A stretch of 64,000 nucleotides of DNA from JBPRGG01 sp051418075 (GCA_051418075.1 JBPRGG010000172.1:62001-126000), one strand, 5' to 3'. Numbered from the stretch's first letter, positions 42,515-52,185 are shown. Notes: generated by a model not told the origin, from the letters alone. A program made the numbers and translations.

Positions 42515-43714
42515 ATGAATAATATGAATCGCAGAAAATTTCTTTCCCAGGGCACAATGGCTGCTACAGGAATTACACTGGGAATTGCTGGTTTTGGTAA
42601 AAAATCCTTTGCATCACCCAATGAAACCATTAATATGGGGGTAATTGGAACTGGTAGCAGAGGGAGAGGCTTAATGACGATATTACAGGATGTACCCGAA
42701 ATTAATGTGATCGCTGGCTGCGATGTTCTGCCTTTCAGATTAGAACAAGCTATGAAAGTGGCGGATAATGGAGCCAAAGGTTATGAGGATTATCGCAGGG
42801 TATTGGATAATAAAGATATAGATGCCGTACTCATTTCCACCCCGTTATCCATGCACAGCCAGATGGCCATAGATGCTTTGGATGCAGGAAAACATGTTTA
42901 TTGTGAAAAAACCATGGCCTATAGCCCTGAGCAAGCCCTGGAAATGGTACAAAAAGTGGAAAACAGCGACAAGATCTTTCAGGTAGGGCACCAGTACCAT
43001 AGTTCTCGCTTATATTCCAAGGTTGTGGATATTATTAATGATGGTTATATCGGCAAAGTAATGGGATTCGAGTGTCAGTGGAACCGGAATGGCGATTGGA
43101 GAAGGTCAGTTCCTGATCCCAAATTTGAAAGGTTGATTAACTGGAGAATGTATCGTGAATATTCTAAAGGTTTACTGGCTGAATTATCTTCTCACCAGAT
43201 AGATTTCGCCAATTGGGTCACCAAATCACATCCTTTATCTGTTACTGGTATGGGAGGAATTGATTACTGGAAAGATGGCAGGGAGACTTATGACAATATT
43301 CATGCTATATTTGAATATCCTGATGGTGTCAAAGCTACTTATACCTGTCTTACCTATAATTCTTATAAAGATTATGAAATCAAGGTCTTTGGAGATGAAG
43401 CTACCTTGTTTATAGATTACATGGATGCTAAAGCTACCCTGGAACCTAAAAAGAAAAAAGAATTGGGTATTGTGGATGGTGTAAGCGGTGCTACCTTACA
43501 GCAATTTATGGAAGGAGATTATATTCCTATTAAAGCTGAACATATGGATCCATCCAAGCAGGCTTTGATTGATTTTGCTCATTCCATTAAAGATAATAAA
43601 CAACCGATTTCCAATGTGAAAACCGGTGCTAAAGCCGCTTTTGCCGTTTCCATGGCTTTGGAAGCTATGCAGACCCAGCAGAAAATACACTGGAAAGATG
43701 ATTATAACGTGTAG
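42515..43714 (+). CDS. Gfo/Idh/MocA-family oxidoreductase with Tat-type signal
   Basis: The 399-aa protein begins with a Tat-like leader ('MNRRKFLSQGTMAATGITLGIAG'; twin Arg followed by KFL). The NAD(P)-binding Rossmann fold follows ('NMGVIGTGSRGRGLM', 'VIAGCDVLPFRLEQAM'), then the family's 'GKHVYCEKTMAYSPEQALEMV' and 'VGHQYHSSRLYSKVVDIIN'. The C-terminal (alpha/beta) domain includes 'GLLAELSSHQIDFANWV'. Exported members of this family in Bacteroidota act on sugars in the periplasm with tightly bound NAD, and include GH109. The substrate is unknown. It appears monocistronic and ends at a strong terminator. Confidence 0.9.
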   Translation: MNNMNRRKFLSQGTMAATGITLGIAGFGKKSFASPNETINMGVIGTGSRGRGLMTILQDVPEINVIAGCDVLPFRLEQAMKVADNGAKGYEDYRRVLDNKDIDAVLISTPLSMHSQMAIDALDAGKHVYCEKTMAYSPEQALEMVQKVENSDKIFQVGHQYHSSRLYSKVVDIINDGYIGKVMGFECQWNRNGDWRRSVPDPKFERLINWRMYREYSKGLLAELSSHQIDFANWVTKSHPLSVTGMGGIDYWKDGRETYDNIHAIFEYPDGVKATYTCLTYNSYKDYEIKVFGDEATLFIDYMDAKATLEPKKKKELGIVDGVSGATLQQFMEGDYIPIKAEHMDPSKQALIDFAHSIKDNKQPISNVKTGAKAAFAVSMALEAMQTQQKIHWKDDYNV

Positions 43715-43733
43715 ATAATAAAATAAACTAAAC

Positions 43734-43762
43734 AAAAAGGAAGGCGTGGCCTTCCTTTTTTG
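43734..43762. terminator. Rho-independent terminator
   Basis: A 7-bp GC-rich stem (GGAAGGC/GCCTTCC) with a GTG loop is flanked by A-run and T-run. It can therefore act in both directions, for the oxidoreductase gene and the convergent lyase gene. Confidence 0.85.
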
Positions 43763-43839
43763 TTTTACATCAGCTTTAATTGAATACACTTAAAGCAATT
43801 GGTTTAATTAAATATTATAAATATCTATAAATCAGCATA

Positions 43840-45300
43840 TTATAAGCTATCACCCAAGTCCTGCTTGAACTTGTTCATCAGTTTTTCCGGCCAATCAGTT
43901 TTTGGTTTAAGTTTTCCGGCAAAGAAACGCAGCACCTTTGGTTCCTCGTAAAATTCCAGTCCACCTACCAATTCCCGGTTTTGGTAAAGCCATTTCATCC
44001 GGTCTACCATAAACTTGGTTTGAGATAATGTAAATACCCGACGGGGAAAAGCCAGTCTTAATAACTCCATATCGGCCAGGATATCATTTCCATTTTCATC
44101 CCGCACACTGGATATAGTGCCTCTTTCCATTCCCCTTACTCCTGAAATCAGGTAGAAGGCAGAAGCCAGTGCTCCGGCTGGATATTCTTCCTGTGGTACA
44201 TGACTGAGAAATCCTTTGGCATCTACATGACATCCCAGGCCTCCGGCCGGCATCACTACCGGGATTCCGGATTTATCCAGGGTTTCTACGGCAAATTTGA
44301 TAAATTCAGGTGATTGGGAGATCACGGTTTCATCAGTAGTTTCTCTTAAACCCACCGCCATGGCTTCGATCTCCCGCACCGACATACCTCCATAGGTGAA
44401 AAAGCCTTCATACAAAGGGATCAGGTCTTTCATTTGATCATTCAGGGCTTTTTTATTGGTAGCTATACCACCTCCCCGGGTACTGCTTACCTTTCGAGAA
44501 GAAAAATACATCAGGTCGCAGGTATCACACATTTGCAGCAGGATTTCACCTACAGGTATATTTTCATAACCTGGTTCTCGTTTTTTGATAAAATAAGCAT
44601 TTTCACCAATCAGGCTGGCATCCAGTACTGTCATGATATTGTTTTGCTGGGCTATATCCCTTACTTCCCGCATATTCTTTAAGGAAAAAGGTTGTCCCCC
44701 AATCAGATTGGTAGATGCTTCCAGCCGGATAAATGGAATTTTACCCGGACCATACTTCTCGATCACCTGCTTCAACTTATTCAAGTCAAGGTTGCCTTTG
44801 AAAGGATTATTACTCTTAATTTCCAGGGCTTCATCATACAGGATCTCTTCAATTTTTCCTCCATTGATTTCAATATGCTCCTTGGTGGTGGTAAAATGGT
44901 AGTTCATGGGTATGATGTCACCCTCTTTGATAAAAGTCTTGGAAATGATGTTTTCAGCGGCCCGACCCTGGTGTACAGGTAAAAAATATTCTTTGTTGAA
45001 AACTTCCCGTATACTCTCCTCCAGCCTGGTATAACTTTGGGAGCCTGCATAAGCATCATCGGCCTGCAGCATGGAAGAGATCTGGTTGTCACTCATGGCA
45101 TTGGTCCCGCTGTCGGTCAGCATATCCATAAAGATGTCTTTGGTATTCAGCAGAAAAGTATTAAATCCGGCTTCGGTGATAGCCTTTAATCGCTCTTCTA
45201 TAGTTCTTAAATGAAGTTTTTGTACCATGCGTACCTTGTGCAGCTCTATGGGAAATGGTTCTTCATCAAAGAACCTGATGTTGGTAGATTGATTATCCAT
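43840..45300 (-). CDS. Tyrosine phenol-lyase/tryptophanase family PLP enzyme, TPL-like
   Basis: The 486-aa beta-eliminating lyase carries the PLP lysine at Lys270 in 'YFSSRKVSSTRGGG', 'DDAYAGS' (Tyr84), 'VHQGRAAENI' and the carboxylate-binding Arg415 in 'ELLRLAFPRR'. Two positions that separate the subfamilies favour tyrosine phenol-lyase: Arg393 in 'GMERG' (TPL Arg381; not Arg in tryptophanase) and Phe459 in 'LRFF' (TPL Phe448; His in tryptophanase). The family cleaves Tyr or Trp to phenol or indole, pyruvate and ammonia. It is about 25 residues longer than the classical TPL. It stands alone, so its physiological partner transporter is not visible. Confidence 0.82.
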   Translation of the reverse strand: MDNQSTNIRFFDEEPFPIELHKVRMVQKLHLRTIEERLKAITEAGFNTFLLNTKDIFMDMLTDSGTNAMSDNQISSMLQADDAYAGSQSYTRLEESIREVFNKEYFLPVHQGRAAENIISKTFIKEGDIIPMNYHFTTTKEHIEINGGKIEEILYDEALEIKSNNPFKGNLDLNKLKQVIEKYGPGKIPFIRLEASTNLIGGQPFSLKNMREVRDIAQQNNIMTVLDASLIGENAYFIKKREPGYENIPVGEILLQMCDTCDLMYFSSRKVSSTRGGGIATNKKALNDQMKDLIPLYEGFFTYGGMSVREIEAMAVGLRETTDETVISQSPEFIKFAVETLDKSGIPVVMPAGGLGCHVDAKGFLSHVPQEEYPAGALASAFYLISGVRGMERGTISSVRDENGNDILADMELLRLAFPRRVFTLSQTKFMVDRMKWLYQNRELVGGLEFYEEPKVLRFFAGKLKPKTDWPEKLMNKFKQDLGDSL

Positions 45301-45703
45301 GATTTGTTTAAAAGATTATAGAATTAATTAAATAAGTTTTACAATTGGCCTGTAAACTATTAAAAAAATGGAAGAAATACATCAATTTCGGTATAAATAT
45401 TTATGAATTATATATTTGTCCAAATTAAATATTTAAAAATTGGTAAAATCAGGCGATATGTTTTAGTGTTAGAATTTAAAACCGGAATGCAGTTTATGGG
45501 TTAAATTGCATTTGCAGCTTATCGGATTCAGGCTGTTTAAAGTACCGGAATTTAAAGATTTTTAGGTATTGGACCATAAATTGATGGTTCCTTATAGGTT
45601 ACAAAGCATTCCGGCCTGCAATTCACAACCTGAATCGAGGCTGATTATTCAAAAAGGCAATTCATAACTTGCATTCCTGTGGTTATTTAAGATATAATTA
45701 TGC
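45301..45703. other. Intergenic gap
   Basis: 403 bases between two minus-strand genes. A plus-strand TATATTTG (45411-45418) matches the -7 consensus but has no gene ahead of it within 900 bp, and no TTG at the right distance. No RNA gene is recognised. Confidence 0.35.
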
Positions 45704-46270
45704 TTAAGCTGATACCAAATGGATGATCTTCCCTAAACCAACAGTGCTGGAAAGAGATTTGACCGGAGGTAAGTTCACCAGCTCTTGCCTGACCTGGTTC
45801 ACCTGCTTCAGACTTTTTTTATCTGACCCTTTGAAAACCACAGCATAAGCTGTCTTTAACCACTGAGATTTTACCCGTAATGTATGTGGGGCATGACGGG
45901 CAGGATGTATATGGACATACCGGTCAGGGATCAGCCCTTTTCTGATAGCCCATACCGATTGGTCAGTTAAAGTAAGCATTTGATATTTGGTCCCGTTTTG
46001 TACCAGCCATTGTTCAAATCTGTCTGCTTCAAGGCAGTCCTCTTGATCCAATTGATCTATTAGCTGTTGGGTTATCTGCTCCAGGCTAAGAGGTCCCAGA
46101 TAAATATCAAACAGGGCATTTCCCAGGCATTGGATGATTCGGGAGAATTTGTCTTTACCTCCTGATTGGGTATTCCGCATATTCAATAGCTGCTGCCGGC
46201 CATAAGCCAGATGATGTTTCCATGGATTTATCAGAATAGGGGTAGAAATATGAGCCAGACAAGTATTCAT
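45704..46270 (-). CDS. Hypothetical protein
   Basis: The 188-aa cytoplasmic protein has no signal peptide. It has features suggesting a helical N-terminal domain ('SRIIQCLGNALFDIYLGPLSLEQITQQLIDQL') and a basic C-terminal domain ('LTDQSVWAIRKGLIPDRYVHIHPARHAPHTLRVKSQWLKTAYAVV'). I do not recognise the family. It is divergent from the TauE-type permease with only ~80 bp between starts. Confidence 0.6.
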   Translation of the reverse strand: MNTCLAHISTPILINPWKHHLAYGRQQLLNMRNTQSGGKDKFSRIIQCLGNALFDIYLGPLSLEQITQQLIDQLDQEDCLEADRFEQWLVQNGTKYQMLTLTDQSVWAIRKGLIPDRYVHIHPARHAPHTLRVKSQWLKTAYAVVFKGSDKKSLKQVNQVRQELVNLPPVKSLSSTVGLGKIIHLVSA

Positions 46271-46330
46271 AAGTTTATTATTGAAAACCTAAATTTAAGT
46301 ACCATATTATGATTATGGTAGCAGCCGCCC

Positions 46331-46338
46331 TATATTTG
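46331..46338 (+). promoter_or_regulatory. TAnnTTTG-type -7 element for the TauE-like gene
   Basis: TATATTTG matches the -7 consensus and ends 15 bp before the ATG at 46354. That supports the downstream start over the ATG at 46309. No matching -33 TTG is seen. Confidence 0.35.
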
Positions 46339-46353
46339 AGGAAAAATTTAGGC

Positions 46354-47112
46354 ATGTCTGAACTGATCCAATCCTTCGATCTCACTACTTACCAGTGGAT
46401 ATTAATGATCTTTTGTGGATTATTGGTAGGTATGGGAAAAACCGGAATAGCCGGAGTAGGATTACTGGTGGTGCCATTACTGGCCGCTGCATTTGGAGGA
46501 AAAGACTCAGCCGGCTTGTTACTACCCATGTTGGCCATTGCCGATGTTTTTGCTGTGGTTTATTACAACAGACATGCCCGCTGGAAATATGTATTGCGAT
46601 TATTACCATCAGCCCTGGTAGGTATTCTGCTGGGTTTATACGTGGGTGAAATAGTCAATGATGACCAGTTTAAGGAAATTATGGCCATCATTATTCTGGT
46701 TAGCCTGGGTATTATGATCTGGCGGGAACAGCAAAAAAATATAAATAATGTGCCGGATCAATGGTGGTTCTCCATATTGATTGGATTGGCAGGTGGCTTT
46801 GCTACCATGATCGGCAATGCGGCCGGCCCCATCATGGCTGTTTATTTTCTTTCCATGCGTTTACCCAAAAACAACTTTATCGGCACCGGAGCCTGGTTTT
46901 TCCTGATCGTTAATTATTTCAAGATTCCTTTTCACATTATTGTATGGAATACCATTAGCTCCGAAACCTTTTCCCTGAATGTGGCCATGTTTCCTTTCAT
47001 TATGTTAGGGGCTTACCTTGGAGTAAAAATCGTGAAACGAATTCCTGAAAGGCCTTACCGGATCTTTGTGATCGTGATGACAGCTGTAGCGGCTCTACGG
47101 TTGTTCTTTTAA
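46354..47112 (+). CDS. TauE/SafE-family membrane permease
   Basis: The 252-aa protein (start at the ATG at 46354; an in-frame ATG at 46309 is upstream of the likely promoter box) has ~8 membrane helices. The family repeats are 'IFCGLLVGMGKTGIAGVGLLVVPLLAAAFGGKDSAGLLLPML' and 'IGLAGGFATMIGNAAGPIMAVYFLSMRLPKNNFIGTGAWFFLIVNYFKIP'. TauE/SafE proteins export sulfite, sulfonates or organic anions; the substrate here is unknown. It is read away from the unknown 188-aa protein. Confidence 0.88.
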   Translation: MSELIQSFDLTTYQWILMIFCGLLVGMGKTGIAGVGLLVVPLLAAAFGGKDSAGLLLPMLAIADVFAVVYYNRHARWKYVLRLLPSALVGILLGLYVGEIVNDDQFKEIMAIIILVSLGIMIWREQQKNINNVPDQWWFSILIGLAGGFATMIGNAAGPIMAVYFLSMRLPKNNFIGTGAWFFLIVNYFKIPFHIIVWNTISSETFSLNVAMFPFIMLGAYLGVKIVKRIPERPYRIFVIVMTAVAALRLFF

Positions 47113-47291
47113 ACTGCCTGATCGTTTTTTACCTTAAGCATAATGAAGAAAAGTTTGGCAATTAATTGATCGGTTTGAGAAATAATCTAAGTATACATCC
47201 TTCTTAAGCCTGTTTTAATCATATACTTTTTTCTTCTTCAAACCTCTGTGCCCTTTGTAGCTAAAACAAATTTTGAATATGGGCCTAGTCA

Positions 47292-48638
47292 TTAAACTGA
47301 AACCATATTTTCAGATTTAGCATCCACTTTTTCTTCATCCTCATCCACATCTTTCACCAGCATCACCATCAGTGCAGCTATGATCATGGATATACCTCCG
47401 GCTACCAGGGCATATATGGCTTCATTATTAAAAAAGGTCCTGATGATGAATCCCCAGCCCCCGGCTGCTACGATCTGGGGAATTACAATAAAAAAATTGA
47501 ATACTCCCATATAAAATCCCATTTTCTGGGGAGGAAGTGATCCGGCTAATATCGCATAGGGCATAGATAAAATACTGGCCCAGGCCAATCCAATCCCCAG
47601 CATGGAAATCATCAAAAGATCAGGATTGCCAATGAAATAGAAAGAGATCAATCCAAGCCCACCAATACTGAGCGAAATAAAATGCACCATTTTTCGGCTG
47701 GTAACTTTGGCCAGAGGAGGCAATAAGAAAGCAAATACAGCTGCAAATCCACTATAAACAGCAAATAAAACGCCTACCCAATCTGCACCCTCATTATAGA
47801 CGGCCGAGGTAGTATCAATGGCCCCGTAGATATGTTTGGTCACTGCCGGGGTAGTATAGATCCACATACTGAACAAAGCAAACCAGGTGAAAAATTGCAC
47901 AAAGGCCAGTTGCCACATGGTTTTTGGCATATTCACAATATCTTTAAATATTTCACTCAGCCCCCCCTGGTCCTGATCTTCTTGAGAAATCTGGTTGTAT
48001 CGGTTAAATTCTTCCGGCGGGTATTCACGGGTCCTGAAGATGGTCCAGAGCACAGCTCCCAGAAAGGCCACCCCACCCAGGTAAAAAGATATTTTCACTG
48101 AATCCGGGATTTGTCCGGCTGGTGCAGTATTGTCTACATTGAATACATGGGTCAGTATCCAGGGCAGGGCAGAGGCAATTACAGCCCCAATTCCGATAAA
48201 GAAGCTCTGTAAAGCAAAGCCGGTAGTTCTTTGGGAAGAAGGCAACATATCTCCCACCAGAGCCCGGAATGGTTCCATGGAAATATTAATAGAAGCATCC
48301 ATGATCCACAACATACCAGCGGCCACCCATAATGCCGGTGAATTAGGCATGATCAGCAAGGCCAGGGAAGCCAGAACTGCGCCGATCAGGAAGTATGGTT
48401 TCCTGCGGCCCATTTTGTTCCAGGTACGATCACTGTAATAGCCAATGATTGGTTGTACCAGCAGCCCGGTGGTAGGAGCTGCGATCCAGAGAATGGGAAG
48501 GTCATCGATGCTGGCCCCTAATGTTTCAAATATACGACTGACATTGGCATTTTGCAGAGCAAATCCAAACTGAATGCCCAGGAATCCGAAACTCATGTTC
48601 CAGATTTGCCAGAAGGATAATTTCGGTTTTTGATTCAT
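47292..48638 (-). CDS. MFS maltose/maltodextrin transporter (GPH/SLC45-like)
   Basis: The 448-aa inner-membrane protein has 12 membrane helices and the SLC45/GPH-type opening 'MSFGFLGIQFGFALQNANVSRIFETLG'. The inter-helix motif 'GYYSDRTWNKMGRRKPYFLIGAVL' and the 'DASINISMEPFRALVGDMLP' segment are typical of bacterial maltose/sucrose symporters. It is the last gene of the starch locus, downstream of three GH13 genes. An intrinsic-terminator-like hairpin lies in the 55 bp before it, so its expression may be lower or separately driven. It should carry maltose or short maltodextrins from periplasm to cytoplasm. Confidence 0.88.
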   Translation of the reverse strand: MNQKPKLSFWQIWNMSFGFLGIQFGFALQNANVSRIFETLGASIDDLPILWIAAPTTGLLVQPIIGYYSDRTWNKMGRRKPYFLIGAVLASLALLIMPNSPALWVAAGMLWIMDASINISMEPFRALVGDMLPSSQRTTGFALQSFFIGIGAVIASALPWILTHVFNVDNTAPAGQIPDSVKISFYLGGVAFLGAVLWTIFRTREYPPEEFNRYNQISQEDQDQGGLSEIFKDIVNMPKTMWQLAFVQFFTWFALFSMWIYTTPAVTKHIYGAIDTTSAVYNEGADWVGVLFAVYSGFAAVFAFLLPPLAKVTSRKMVHFISLSIGGLGLISFYFIGNPDLLMISMLGIGLAWASILSMPYAILAGSLPPQKMGFYMGVFNFFIVIPQIVAAGGWGFIIRTFFNNEAIYALVAGGISMIIAALMVMLVKDVDEDEEKVDAKSENMVSV

Positions 48639-48650
48639 GGAAATTTTGAT

Positions 48651-48687
48651 TAAAAAGGCGGTTCTTTAAATACAGGAACCGCCTTCA
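48651..48687 (-). terminator. Terminator-like hairpin between GH13 and MFS genes
   Basis: A perfect 10-bp stem (AAGGCGGTTC/GAACCGCCTT, 48655-48664 and 48676-48685) has an 11-nt loop. On the minus strand it is followed by a T5 run. It sits 8 bp after the amylase stop and before the MFS start. Confidence 0.65.
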
Positions 48688-48693
48688 AAATAT

Positions 48694-50307
48694 TTATTTA
48701 ACTTTAGCTGCTAATTTTTTGCTTTTATCATTCTCCAAAACAATGGTGGTGTAGGAGGGGATCACCAGGTTGGTGTGGTCCAGATGCAACTCAGCGCCCT
48801 TGGTCTGAATATAAGCCTGATTAAAATGGTTAAACAGATCATGCTCCAGGGCAATGACATTCTCTGTTAAATTATGCACCACCAACATGGTATCCTGCTC
48901 ATAAATCCGGTAATAGCTGCTCAATCCTTGTTTCTTGATACCAGTAGGTTCAATATGGCCATAGGTTAATATTTCCGAATGATTTCTTTTATGGATCAGG
49001 TTTTCATAGTGATGATACAAAGAATTGGGATCCTTGATTTGTTCCACCAGCGGATCCAGCGTTTCAGCCGTACTATATACTGGCTCCAGCCAGGAGGTTT
49101 GTCCCGGATCTGTTTGATCATAATCCCAAATGAATGGCTCCCTGATCTGCTCATCCGGTTTTTCGCCCTTCATGCCAATTTCCTCGCCGTAATAAAGATA
49201 AGGGGATCCTGGCAATGTCAGTAAAATGGATGAAGCGATTTTGGCTTTATTAATATCGCCATTAAGCTCATTCATCACCCGGTTCTGATCATGATTGGTT
49301 ATGAAAATGGCATCAATAAAATCGGCATTAACCGAATCATAATAATTTTGAATGTATTTGTGAAATTTAGGCAGTTCAGCTTCATTACCTGTTTTAACAG
49401 CTTCCAGAATCTTCAATCCCATATCGAAATTAAACAAGGCAGGAATACCTTTCAGGTATGGGGCTACAGATTTGACATCAGACCATACTTCACCTACCAG
49501 ATACACATCTGGTTTTACCTGCTCCATTGCCTGCTTGAATTCTACCCAGAATTTATGGTTGTCTTCCGCTTTTTCATCAAAGATATGCCGGGCTGCATCC
49601 AGACGGAATCCATCTACACCGACTTCTTCCAACCAGAACCTTCCCGCATCAAAGATCTCTTCCTTGACTTTGGGATTATTAAAGTTCAGGTCGGGCATTC
49701 CTCCCCAGAAAAATCCGTAGTACATTTCATCATCGCCTTCTACCGGGTGCCAGTGGTGCGGATTATCTGAGTCAGGTCCTGTTTCCACCGTATCCAGGTG
49801 GGCAACATCATCTTTATGCTCCCACACATAAAAATCCCGGTAAGGACTATTTTTGTCCTGAATTGCTGATTGAAACCAGGGGTGATGATTAGAAGTATGA
49901 TTGATCACAAAATCGATCACTACTTTTATGTCGCGGTTATGGGCTTCACTTAAGAAGTGCTTAAAATCTTCCAGGGTACCGTAATCCGGATGGATATCCC
50001 GGTAGTCTGTTACATCATACTTGTGATAAGTGGGGGAGGGCATGATAGGCATTAACCAGATGCCTTTCACCCCTAGTTCCTCCAGGTAATCTAATTTGGA
50101 TGTCATTCCATTGATGTCGCCAATCCCATCTCCATTGGAATCATAAAACGACTGTACAAATATTTCATAGGTGACAGCATTCGGAAATTCCGCAGCTATT
50201 TCTTCATCCTGGGCTGATTGATCAACCGCCTGATTGCAAGCCATTAAGCCAAGCAATACCAGTATCATCCATAGGTGATTTATTTTCATGACAAGTAATT
50301 TATTCAT
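48694..50307 (-). CDS. GH13 alpha-amylase-family lipoprotein
   Basis: The 537-aa protein has a lipoprotein signal ending 'GLMAC' (Cys24; a shorter start at the Met of 'MKINHLW' is possible). The GH13 catalytic barrel follows: 'VTYEIFVQSFYDSNGDGIGDINGM', 'VIDFVINHTSNHH', nucleophile Asp237 in 'GFRLDAAR', acid/base Glu273 in 'VGEVW' and stabiliser Asp340 in 'ITNHDQNR'. A C-terminal beta domain ends in a Lys-rich tail. The calcium-type 'DSNGDGIGD' loop is clear. It hydrolyses alpha-1,4-glucans at the outer membrane, as part of the Sus-like operon; the upstream amylase gene ends 21 bp before its start. Confidence 0.92.
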   Translation of the reverse strand: MNKLLVMKINHLWMILVLLGLMACNQAVDQSAQDEEIAAEFPNAVTYEIFVQSFYDSNGDGIGDINGMTSKLDYLEELGVKGIWLMPIMPSPTYHKYDVTDYRDIHPDYGTLEDFKHFLSEAHNRDIKVVIDFVINHTSNHHPWFQSAIQDKNSPYRDFYVWEHKDDVAHLDTVETGPDSDNPHHWHPVEGDDEMYYGFFWGGMPDLNFNNPKVKEEIFDAGRFWLEEVGVDGFRLDAARHIFDEKAEDNHKFWVEFKQAMEQVKPDVYLVGEVWSDVKSVAPYLKGIPALFNFDMGLKILEAVKTGNEAELPKFHKYIQNYYDSVNADFIDAIFITNHDQNRVMNELNGDINKAKIASSILLTLPGSPYLYYGEEIGMKGEKPDEQIREPFIWDYDQTDPGQTSWLEPVYSTAETLDPLVEQIKDPNSLYHHYENLIHKRNHSEILTYGHIEPTGIKKQGLSSYYRIYEQDTMLVVHNLTENVIALEHDLFNHFNQAYIQTKGAELHLDHTNLVIPSYTTIVLENDKSKKLAAKVK

Positions 50308-50328
50308 GGTTTTTGGGGTTATAAATTA

Positions 50329-52185
50329 TTATTGTTGTTGCAATTTCAAAATGTAATACCCCCAGGCTGGAAGATCAAGATTGAGTTTGATCTCCCGCCC
50401 GGAGGATTGATAGCTAACCTCTTTATACTTGTTCAATACAGATTGGATAGCTATGTGCTCATTGAGTCCTACTTGAGTCAATACTTCCCGGGGAAGCATT
50501 ATTGTCTTTTGAACAGGTTGATCACTGAAATTGGTGATCACCAGTATTTTCTCCTGATCGGAATACCTGAGAAAAGAATAAGTTTGATCCATATCCTGCT
50601 GGTCTGTTCGGTGATAGGCATCCAGATCCAAAAAGGCACCCTGTGCTATAGCCGGACTGCTGCCCGCGAATTTTAATAATTGCTGATATTCCTTATATAA
50701 TGATTTTTGAGTTGGGGCAAGCAAACCTCCATCAAATGCTCCCTGGTTCATCCATTTCTGATGTTCCGGCACACCCCAGTAATCAAAAATGGTGGTACGG
50801 CCGTCATCTCCGCCAAAACCTTCATTGCCGGCACCAGGTTCTCCTACCTCCTGGCCAAAATAAACCATTACCGGCCCGGTGTACAAGGTGGTACTTACTA
50901 CCATAGCTGGGAAGGCTTTCCAGGGATCACCGGCAAAATCTGGAGAAGCGATACGCTGCTCATCATGATTTTCCAGGAACCTTAGCATGTAACCATTCAT
51001 GTCTCCTAAATCCTGCCATACCCGGGTAATGTGGTCGGGTGAAGATGTCCCCTGGATCACATACTTTAATGTATCATACAATTGTACTTTGTCATACAGG
51101 TAATCAAACTTTCCTTCATAAACATACTGTTCATACATAGATGGATCATAGATCTCTGCAATAAAAAGGATATCCGGATTGATGGCCCTGATCTGGGGAA
51201 TCACCCAACTCCAGAATTCTACCGGTACCATCTGGGCCATATCACAACGAAATCCATCCAATCCTTTTTCGGCCCAAAAGGTCAATATTTCTTTCATTTT
51301 AAGCCAGGTATCAGGTATGGGATCAAAATGTGCGGTTCGGTCATTTTGATAGTCTATCCCATAATTCAGCTTGACCGTTTCATACCAGTCATAAATGGAT
51401 GGTTCGGCTGAAAACAGGTCATTACCGGTAGCTTTAGCCGGTGATTCCCGGTAGGTTTGGTTTTGAGGGTTTACCGGATTTCCAGTGTTCATGGGGTCGT
51501 AACCCTCCGGCACTTGAAAAGATTGGCCCGGCAGGTAATAAAAATTATTGTCCCGACTAAAAGCAACTGAGGTTTTGTCTTTTTCCCCTAAATCAGTTAC
51601 TCCAGCTGGCTTAGCATCAGAATGGTATTGCCGGGCCACATGATTAGGTACAAAATCAATGATCATCTTCAGGCCGTTTTGATGGGTTCGGTCCACCAAA
51701 GCCTCAAATTCTTTCATTCTGCCAGGAATATCTTCAGCCAGATCGGGATTCACGTCATAATAATCTTTGATAGCATAGGGAGAGCCAGCTCTGCCTTTTA
51801 CTACTTCAGGATTGTCTTTTTGAATGCCCCAGTCTGAATAATCGGTCATCAGGGCATGTTCAATAACACCGGTATACCAGATGTGGGTATAACCGGAATT
51901 TTTGATGGCCTGCAAAGCGGTATCGGTAAAATCATTGAATTTGCCCACCCCATTTTCATCCCGGCTGCCATTGTTTCGATTATTGGAATTGGTATTGCCA
52001 AACAATCGGGTAAACACCTGGTAAATGATTATTTTTTGTTCCTGGTTTTCAGGGTTTAAAGTAAATTGATCTAATCCCATATTGTCTTTTGATTCGTCCT
52101 TATTGCCACAGAAGCTTAATAAAAGGAGCCAAAGAAACAAGATACTGTAAGTTAAGATATATTTAAATATTTTATTCTCTTTCAT
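50329..52185 (-). CDS. GH13 alpha-amylase-family lipoprotein (second)
   Basis: The 618-aa protein has a long hydrophobic leader with Cys26 in 'LLLSFCGNK', a likely lipoprotein site. The catalytic residues are Asp315 in 'DGFRCDMAQ', Glu344 in 'FIAEIYD' and Asp408 in 'ENHDEQR'. 'IIIYQVFTRLFGNTN' opens the barrel and 'FGGDDGRTTIFDYWGVPEHQKW' is an unusual insert near the end. This form resembles maltodextrin-acting GH13 lipoproteins of Bacteroidota more than classical amylase. Its ATG overlaps the stop of the T9SS amylase (ATGA), so the two are translationally coupled. Confidence 0.9.
   Translation of the reverse strand: MKENKIFKYILTYSILFLWLLLLSFCGNKDESKDNMGLDQFTLNPENQEQKIIIYQVFTRLFGNTNSNNRNNGSRDENGVGKFNDFTDTALQAIKNSGYTHIWYTGVIEHALMTDYSDWGIQKDNPEVVKGRAGSPYAIKDYYDVNPDLAEDIPGRMKEFEALVDRTHQNGLKMIIDFVPNHVARQYHSDAKPAGVTDLGEKDKTSVAFSRDNNFYYLPGQSFQVPEGYDPMNTGNPVNPQNQTYRESPAKATGNDLFSAEPSIYDWYETVKLNYGIDYQNDRTAHFDPIPDTWLKMKEILTFWAEKGLDGFRCDMAQMVPVEFWSWVIPQIRAINPDILFIAEIYDPSMYEQYVYEGKFDYLYDKVQLYDTLKYVIQGTSSPDHITRVWQDLGDMNGYMLRFLENHDEQRIASPDFAGDPWKAFPAMVVSTTLYTGPVMVYFGQEVGEPGAGNEGFGGDDGRTTIFDYWGVPEHQKWMNQGAFDGGLLAPTQKSLYKEYQQLLKFAGSSPAIAQGAFLDLDAYHRTDQQDMDQTYSFLRYSDQEKILVITNFSDQPVQKTIMLPREVLTQVGLNEHIAIQSVLNKYKEVSYQSSGREIKLNLDLPAWGYYILKLQQQ

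Noticed and set aside
42295..42777. 160-codon minus-strand frame
   Set aside because: It overlaps the start of the Gfo/Idh/MocA gene antisense and has no family resemblance.
49291..49770. 159-codon plus-strand frame
   Set aside because: Antisense to a well-supported GH13 lipoprotein gene.
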